Below are positions 59,495-64,000 of a stretch of DNA of 64,000 nucleotides, piece after piece. The notes under the pieces were generated by a model. That model worked only from the letters and a program-made list of their open reading frames with translations, was not told the DNA's origin and did no database searches. The DNA comes from Pseudomonas congelans (lineage in GTDB: Bacteria > Pseudomonadota > Gammaproteobacteria > Pseudomonadales > Pseudomonadaceae). Within the stretch, counting starts at the first letter, position 1. Each line of letters starts with the position of its first letter. Position numbers and translations under genes: made by a program. The stretch spans positions 62,001 through 126,000 of the forward strand of contig NZ_FNJH01000003.1 of assembly GCF_900103225.1 (NCBI RefSeq). The letters run 5' to 3'.

Positions 59495-60316
59495 ATGTCG
59501 GTCCAGCAGCGCAACAACGTCAATATTTTGGGCGACGGACCGATCACTCTGATTTTCGCTCATGGATTCGGCTGCGATCAGAACATGTGGCGTTTTATGG
59601 CGCCGCACTTCGCAGAGCGTTTCAAGGTCGTGCTGTTCGACCTGGTGGGCAGCGGCAATTCTGATACGTCGGCCTGGTATCCGCACAAGTACTCTTCGCT
59701 CAAGGGCTATGCAACCGACTTGCTGGAGTTGGTCAACGAGTTCGCCGCAGAGGGGCCGGTGGTCCATGTCGGTCACTCGGTCAGTTGCATGATTGCCGTG
59801 CTGGCCGAGCTTCAGTCACCCGGCCGCTTCGACGGCCACATCATGATTGGTCCATCCCCGCATTACCTCAACGAGGAAAATTACATGGGGGGATTCAATC
59901 GCGCTGATGTCGATTCGTTGCTTGAGACGCTGGAAAGCAATTATCTTGGCTGGTCAAGCACCATGGCGCCGACACTCATGGGCGCCTCGGACCGGCCTGA
60001 ACTGAGCGAAGAGCTCGCCAACAGTTTTTGTCGTACCAATGCCGAGATCGCCAGACAGTTTGCCCGCGTGACGTTTTTATCCGACCATCGTGCCGATGTC
60101 GGGCAACTCAAGAGCAGAACACTCATTCTGCAAAGCAGCGACGATATGGTGGTGCCAGTCGAAGTGGGTGAATATTTGCACCGCGTCATTACCGACAGCA
60201 CCCTGCGCATGATCGACAACGTAGGGCATTACCCGCACATGAGCGCAGCACAGGAATGCATTACTGCGATGAATCAGTTTCTGGCCTTTTACGAGAGCGC
60301 CGTACATGACCGTTGA
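59495..60316 (+). CDS. RsbQ-like alpha/beta hydrolase
   Basis: 273 residues from the ATG at 59495, with GGAG 7 nt upstream; 28 upstream codons are excluded. The catalytic triad is readable as S95 in GHSVS, D217 in SSDDM and H245 in NVGHYPH, within the RsbQ plan (FAHGFGCDQNMWRFMAPHF, FDLVGSGNSD, HVGHSVSCMIAVLAE, ILQSSDDMVVPVEVGEYLHRVI). RsbQ of Bacillus pairs with a PAS-containing phosphatase, and plant KAI2/D14 receptors share this fold. Here the gene overlaps a PAS histidine kinase by 11 bp, suggesting the hydrolase generates or senses a ligand for that kinase. Confidence 0.87.
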   Translation: MSVQQRNNVNILGDGPITLIFAHGFGCDQNMWRFMAPHFAERFKVVLFDLVGSGNSDTSAWYPHKYSSLKGYATDLLELVNEFAAEGPVVHVGHSVSCMIAVLAELQSPGRFDGHIMIGPSPHYLNEENYMGGFNRADVDSLLETLESNYLGWSSTMAPTLMGASDRPELSEELANSFCRTNAEIARQFARVTFLSDHRADVGQLKSRTLILQSSDDMVVPVEVGEYLHRVITDSTLRMIDNVGHYPHMSAAQECITAMNQFLAFYESAVHDR

Positions 60317-61493
60317 ACAGGTGAGTCTGCCTGTTACGGAAGACCTCTACGAGCATGCGCCCTGTGGTCTGTTGATCACGTTGCCCAACGGCACTATCGA
60401 GCGTGCCAACCTGACGTTTTGCCGATGGCTGGGTCTGGAGCGCGACGCTGTTGTGGGCCTCCGCTTCCAGGATCTGCTGAGCCTGGCAGGCAAGGCCTTT
60501 CTGCAGACCCACTGGGCGCCCACGCTGCAGTCGCAAGGTTCAATTGCCGAGGTCAAGGTCGAGCTGATTCATGCCGATGGCCGCCCCATTCCGATGATGC
60601 TCAATGCCGTCCGCCGCGAGCACCCGTCGGGGTATTTGCATGAAGTGGCCGTGTTCCTGGCCGAAGAGCGCAACAAGTACGAGCGTGAGCTGCTGGCTGC
60701 CCGCAAGATCGCCGAAGAGCTTCTGCAACAGCAGATGACCGTGCAGAGCGAGCTGACCTCGGCGCGCAATCGCTTGCGTCTGGCGCACGCCGAGGCGGAG
60801 ATCCGGGCTATTTTTGCCGAACAGATGATTGGCATCGTCAGCCATGACCTGCGCAACCCGCTGGCCGCGATCAAGATGGCGGCCGGACTGCTGGAGCGCA
60901 CGCCGCTGGAGTCGCGGCAGGAGCGGATTCTGGGACACATCAATCATTCCACCGACCGTGCCGATCGCATGATTGTCGACCTGCTGGATTTCACTCACGC
61001 CCGGGTCGGCAGTGGCATTACCGTCGTTCCTCAGCCTATCGATTTTCACGCAGTCGTCGCCCGGGGCGTCGAAGAGCTGCGCCAGGTTTTCCCGGATCGA
61101 GTGCTGACCCATCGCAGCGAAGGGCAGGGCGCGTGTTCGGCTGATCCTGACCGCCTGTTGCAGATGCTCGGCAATCTGGTGAGTAATGCCATCAGTTACG
61201 GTACCGACGACGGCGAGGTTCTGATTACATCGTCGTTTGACACCTGGATGATCAAACTGTCGGTTCACAACCTCGGTGAACCGATACCGATGGAGAAGGT
61301 AGACGACCTGTACGAGCCCGTCGTACGTGTGGTCAGCGACAGTGACGAGACCCGCACCGTCGGGCTCGGCCTGTTTATCGTGCGCGAGATCGTTCGAGCC
61401 CATCTGGGCGATGTGACGGTTCGCTCTTCGGCTGAAGAGGGCACGACGTTCACCGTGGCGTTTCCGCGTCCCCCGGCGAAACCGGGGGGGTGA
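60306..61493 (+). CDS. PAS-domain sensor histidine kinase, RsbQ partner
   Basis: 395 residues, soluble. PAS domain about 12-125 (EHAPCGLLITLPNGTIERANLTFCRWLG, DGRPIPMMLNAVRRE), coiled-coil about 120-170, H180 in IGIVSHDLRNPLAAIK, N-box LQMLGNLVSNAISYG, G1 VHNLGEPI and G2 VGLGLFIVREIV. The aspartate in DDLYEP is part of the F box. Translationally coupled to the RsbQ-like hydrolase (11-bp overlap), so it is the predicted signalling partner. No response regulator adjoins; it may act on one elsewhere. Confidence 0.88.
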   Translation: MTVEQVSLPVTEDLYEHAPCGLLITLPNGTIERANLTFCRWLGLERDAVVGLRFQDLLSLAGKAFLQTHWAPTLQSQGSIAEVKVELIHADGRPIPMMLNAVRREHPSGYLHEVAVFLAEERNKYERELLAARKIAEELLQQQMTVQSELTSARNRLRLAHAEAEIRAIFAEQMIGIVSHDLRNPLAAIKMAAGLLERTPLESRQERILGHINHSTDRADRMIVDLLDFTHARVGSGITVVPQPIDFHAVVARGVEELRQVFPDRVLTHRSEGQGACSADPDRLLQMLGNLVSNAISYGTDDGEVLITSSFDTWMIKLSVHNLGEPIPMEKVDDLYEPVVRVVSDSDETRTVGLGLFIVREIVRAHLGDVTVRSSAEEGTTFTVAFPRPPAKPGG

Positions 61494-61606
61494 TCAGGTT
61501 TCATGCAGATTGACGATCAACCCGTGTGATTCGCGGGTGCAGAAAAATCGTTACAGTTCTAAACTAACGTGCTGCGTCATCACATCAAGGTTCATACAGG
61601 TTCTAC

Positions 61607-62791
61607 ATGCGGCGATCCATTTCAAATGATGTGGCCACGATCAGTCGAATCAGCGCGGTGCCGGCTATCCTGCAGGTCATTGCCGAATCCACCGGGTTGG
61701 GTTTCGCCGCCGTGGCGCGTGTCACCGAAACCACCTGGACGGCCTGTGCGGTCCTGGACACGCTTGATTTCGGTTTGAAACCTGGCGGCGAGCTGGAATT
61801 GAGCAGCACCATCTGCCACGAGATTCGCAGCTCCCACAAGGCTGTGGTGATTGATCATGTCGCCGAGGATCCGCTGTTCTGTGCGCATGACACCCCGCGC
61901 CTGTACAGCTTCCAAAGCTATATCTCGGTGCCGATCTTTCTTTCCGACGGCTCCTTTTTCGGCACTATCTGCGCGCTGGACCCCAAGCCTGCAAAGCTGA
62001 TCGGCACGCCCATCGAGGCCATGATGGTGTCGTTCGCACGTCTTCTGGCGCTGCAGATCGAGGCCGAGGAAAACCTGCAACAGGCGCGTGAAGACCTGCT
62101 CGCCGAACGTGAGGTGGCTGAGCTGCGCGAGCAGTTTATCGCCGTGCTTGGCCACGACCTGCGCAACCCGCTGTTCGCCATCAATGCCAGTGCCGAATTG
62201 CTGTTGCGCCGTCCGCTGGATGAGAAGGCCCGGCAGATCGTGCAACACATCCTGACCTCTGGCCAGCGCGCCTCGCAGCTGGTCGATGACGTGCTCGATT
62301 TTGCCCGCGGCCGTATGGGTCATGGCATTCCCCTGAGTATCCATGAGGCGCACGGCCTGGATAAGACTCTGGAGCATGTGATTTCAGAGGTGCAGCGCGT
62401 TCACCCGTCGCGGCCGATTCACTCGAACATAGGCGCGCTGGAGCGTATCCGTTGCGATCATGAGCGGATCGCGCAATTGCTCTCCAATCTGGTGTCCAAC
62501 GCGATCAGCCACGGTGATGCCGAGAGCCCGGTCGAAGTGACGGCAGGCGTGCATGGCGAGGTGTTTGCGCTCAGCGTTACCAATCAGGGCGAGCCGATAC
62601 CTGAATCGGTTCGTGCGCAACTGTTCCTGCCGTACTCGAGACCCATCACCGACGAGCCGCAAGCCGGGCTCGGACTGGGGTTGTACATCGCCAGCGAGAT
62701 AGCCATTGCTCATGGGGGTACGCTCGAGGTGTGCTCGACGCGAGAGCAGGGCACGGTCTTTACCTTCAGCATGCCGTTGAAGTCTGCGTAG
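61607..62791 (+). CDS. GAF-domain sensor histidine kinase
   Basis: 394 residues, soluble. GAF domain about 10-155 (LQVIAESTGLGFAAVARVTETTWTACAVLDTLDFGLKPGGELELSSTICHEI, YISVPIFLSDGSFFGTICALDPKP), coiled-coil about 155-175, H183 in LGHDLRNPLFAI, N-box AQLLSNLVSNAISHG, G1 VTNQGEPIPE and G2 GLGLGLYIASEI. It is similar in layout to the upstream PAS kinase (both soluble, HDLRNP type) and 113 bp behind it, so they may work together. GAF domains of this kind bind small molecules or nucleotides. Confidence 0.87.
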   Translation: MRRSISNDVATISRISAVPAILQVIAESTGLGFAAVARVTETTWTACAVLDTLDFGLKPGGELELSSTICHEIRSSHKAVVIDHVAEDPLFCAHDTPRLYSFQSYISVPIFLSDGSFFGTICALDPKPAKLIGTPIEAMMVSFARLLALQIEAEENLQQAREDLLAEREVAELREQFIAVLGHDLRNPLFAINASAELLLRRPLDEKARQIVQHILTSGQRASQLVDDVLDFARGRMGHGIPLSIHEAHGLDKTLEHVISEVQRVHPSRPIHSNIGALERIRCDHERIAQLLSNLVSNAISHGDAESPVEVTAGVHGEVFALSVTNQGEPIPESVRAQLFLPYSRPITDEPQAGLGLGLYIASEIAIAHGGTLEVCSTREQGTVFTFSMPLKSA

Positions 62792-62802
62792 GCCCCCTTT
62801 GC

Positions 62803-62831
62803 CAGCCTGTGTCTTATGACCACACAGGCTG
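62803..62831 (+). terminator. Hairpin downstream of the GAF kinase
   Basis: CAGCCTGTGT and ACACAGGCTG pair over 10 bp with a 9-nt loop; an AGCG/CGCT mini-hairpin followed by TTTTTTT lies at 62834-62848. Together they probably end the kinase transcript. Confidence 0.65.
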
Positions 62832-63041
62832 CCAGCGAGACGCTTTTTTTGGGCTCCGGAAACCTTGGGCTGCACGCCGTTGCGTCGTTCGGCTTCGACA
62901 GCCCTGACCATCCTTGTTACAAACTCTCCCACCGCTTTGCTTGCTCATCGGCTGTGCCGAGTCGAACCTGAGGCCCGGGTTGCCATCAAAGGCCTGAGCC
63001 TTCACGGTTACTCCGAAGTTTCACTTTGCCCAGAGGTAGTG

Positions 63042-63362
63042 ATGAACAGTTTTGTGCGCAATCTTGTTGGCGGCGTGCTTGTTGCGTCATGCAGCATCGG
63101 TGCGGTCCAGGCGCAGACGCTGCCAAACAGCACTCTCAACAACGGTGCCAGCAGCAACCCGTATAACAGCCCGATTCACCGTGCCAACCCCAACAGCCGC
63201 CAGGGCACCGAGTCCAGCGTGCCGCCGTCCCGGGGCCCCAACATAGCGCCGCCAGTGCGCAAGCCTACTCTGGAAAACGGTGGCATCGGCAACGGCTACC
63301 CTACGCGCCAGAACACGCCACGTCCTTCTACACCGACAACCGACCCCAGGCGCGGCAACTGA
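63042..63362 (+). CDS. Small secreted Pro/Asn-rich protein
   Basis: 106 residues from the ATG at 63042 (CAGAGG upstream). Signal peptide to about AQA (VASCSIGAVQAQ), then a low-complexity, Pro/Asn/Gly/Ser-rich mature region (LPNSTLNNGASSNPYNSPIHRANPNSRQG...) ending STPTTDPRRGN. It looks unstructured; similar small secreted proteins of pseudomonads have no assigned function. It is 55 bp upstream of the sugar dehydrogenase gene, perhaps in one operon. Confidence 0.7.
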   Translation: MNSFVRNLVGGVLVASCSIGAVQAQTLPNSTLNNGASSNPYNSPIHRANPNSRQGTESSVPPSRGPNIAPPVRKPTLENGGIGNGYPTRQNTPRPSTPTTDPRRGN

Positions 63363-63417
63363 ATTTTCAACCCGGCGAACCCGTGTGGACGTCGACTCAA
63401 TGCATAAGGAAACGCTC

Positions 63418-64000
63418 ATGCTTAGAAAAACCCTGATCGCGACATTGTGTACTGCAGCCATTCTGAGCCTGCCAATGACTGCCAGCGCCGCTACGGAGTC
63501 CTACAAAAGCGAACTGGGCACCGTCACGGTGACGCCTGTTGTCGAAGGTCTGGATCATCCCTGGGGGCTGGCCTTTCTGCCTGACAGGCAAGGCATGCTG
63601 GTGACAGAGCGTTCCGGCAATCTGCGCGTGGTGTCGGCGGATGGCAAATTGTCCGCACCGCTTTCCGGGGTCCCGCAAGTCTGGGCGCAGAAGCAGGGCG
63701 GCCTGCTGGATGTGGTGCTGTCACCGGACTTCGCCAAGGACCGTATGGTGTATCTGACCTACTCCGAGGGCAGCGGCAAGACCGCCGCCGAGGGCGATAC
63801 CGCCGGCACTGCCGCAGGGCGTGGTCGTCTTTCCAAAGACATGACTCGTCTGGAAGACTTCGAAGTCATCTTCCGCCAGGAACCGAAACTGTCGGTGGGC
63901 AACCACTTCGGTGCGCGGATGGTCTTCGATCGCGACGGTTACCTGTTCATCGCGCTGGGCGAAAACAATCAGCGCCCTACTGCGCAGGATCTCGACAAGC
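63418..64000 (+). CDS. PQQ-type aldose sugar dehydrogenase (partial, runs off right edge)
   Basis: 194 codons visible from the ATG at 63418, which has AAGGA 7 nt upstream. Signal peptide (TLCTAAILSLPMTASAA), then TPVVEGLDHPWGLAFLPDRQGMLVTERSGNLRVVSADG and PQVWAQKQGGLLDVVLSPDFAKDRMVYLTYSEG, the first blades of the soluble aldose dehydrogenase (YliI/Asd) beta-propeller. The late SVGNHFGARMVFDRDGYLFIALGEN carries a conserved H-F-G-x-R motif near the active site. PQQ-dependent oxidation of aldoses in the periplasm is expected. The rest of the gene lies beyond the window. Confidence 0.9.
   Translation, partial: MLRKTLIATLCTAAILSLPMTASAATESYKSELGTVTVTPVVEGLDHPWGLAFLPDRQGMLVTERSGNLRVVSADGKLSAPLSGVPQVWAQKQGGLLDVVLSPDFAKDRMVYLTYSEGSGKTAAEGDTAGTAAGRGRLSKDMTRLEDFEVIFRQEPKLSVGNHFGARMVFDRDGYLFIALGENNQRPTAQDLDK

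Noticed and set aside
1..64000. tRNA and rRNA genes, transposases, integrases
   Set aside because: I looked for CCA-ended cloverleafs, anticodon-loop patterns, rRNA cores and DDE or tyrosine-recombinase motifs in AT-rich and repeat regions and saw none that I could support.

Overview
The window is about 64 kb of a fluorescent pseudomonad chromosome, almost certainly from the Pseudomonas syringae group. The main evidence is a full-length PsmE-type alginate C-5-epimerase/O-acetylhydrolase (a protein I know from P. syringae) and many pseudomonad-typical small families (DUF6279 lipoprotein, TorF-like porin, DUF1349, YbdG-type channel, CvfB). Most of the window is GC-rich with strong GGAG-type ribosome binding sites. 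Several stretches (about 11.0-13.3, 14.1-14.7, 18.1-21.7 and 25.2-26.7 kb) are visibly AT-richer and hold small or mobile-looking genes. I saw no rRNA, tRNA, CRISPR array or intact transposase. All names come from reading motifs by eye; no database search was run.

Layout. 0-10 kb: partial ABC exporter, cyclophilin PpiA, a LysR regulator, the 1610-residue psmE, an EamA transporter and an SDR. 10-17 kb: a BRO-N domain gene behind a conspicuously structured leader, a row of toxin-less immunity-like genes (SUKH and unknowns), a DUF1349 gene with a decayed partial copy, two lipoproteins and a frameshifted membrane gene. 17-22 kb: an accessory island with a NucS-like nuclease, a GIY-YIG protein, a DUF4365 nuclease-like protein, a HEPN protein and an Ltp-repeat protein, which looks like a phage-defence neighbourhood. 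22-28 kb: a large secreted alpha/beta hydrolase and a ybdG channel gene whose 3' end plus a downstream antitoxin-like gene is duplicated (about 552 bp), bracketing a two-gene cargo. 28-35 kb: secreted protein, LysR/MFS/hydrolase module, quinone-reductase-like enzyme with a divergent LysR. 35-38 kb: a second BamA-type Omp85 protein divergent from an OmpR-type two-component system.

39.9-46.2 kb, minus strand, is the most interesting unit: seven tightly coupled genes (thermostable-hemolysin family protein, acyl-CoA-synthetase-like AMP ligase, heme-oxygenase-like di-iron protein, SDR, TPR protein, response regulator, histidine kinase). It looks like a biosynthetic pathway for an acyl-derived small molecule sharing a transcript with a sensor system; product and signal are unknown to me.

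46-64 kb is mostly core genome: DEAD-box helicase, 143-bp tandem repeats, lipoproteins, a TorF porin, cvfB, a DsbA-like protein, csbD, a YihY-family protein, peptide deformylase, a GNAT enzyme, an orphan betaine-type binding protein and a cytosine-deaminase-like enzyme. It then holds an RsbQ-like hydrolase overlapping a PAS histidine kinase, a second (GAF) kinase, and at the right edge a partial PQQ-type sugar dehydrogenase.
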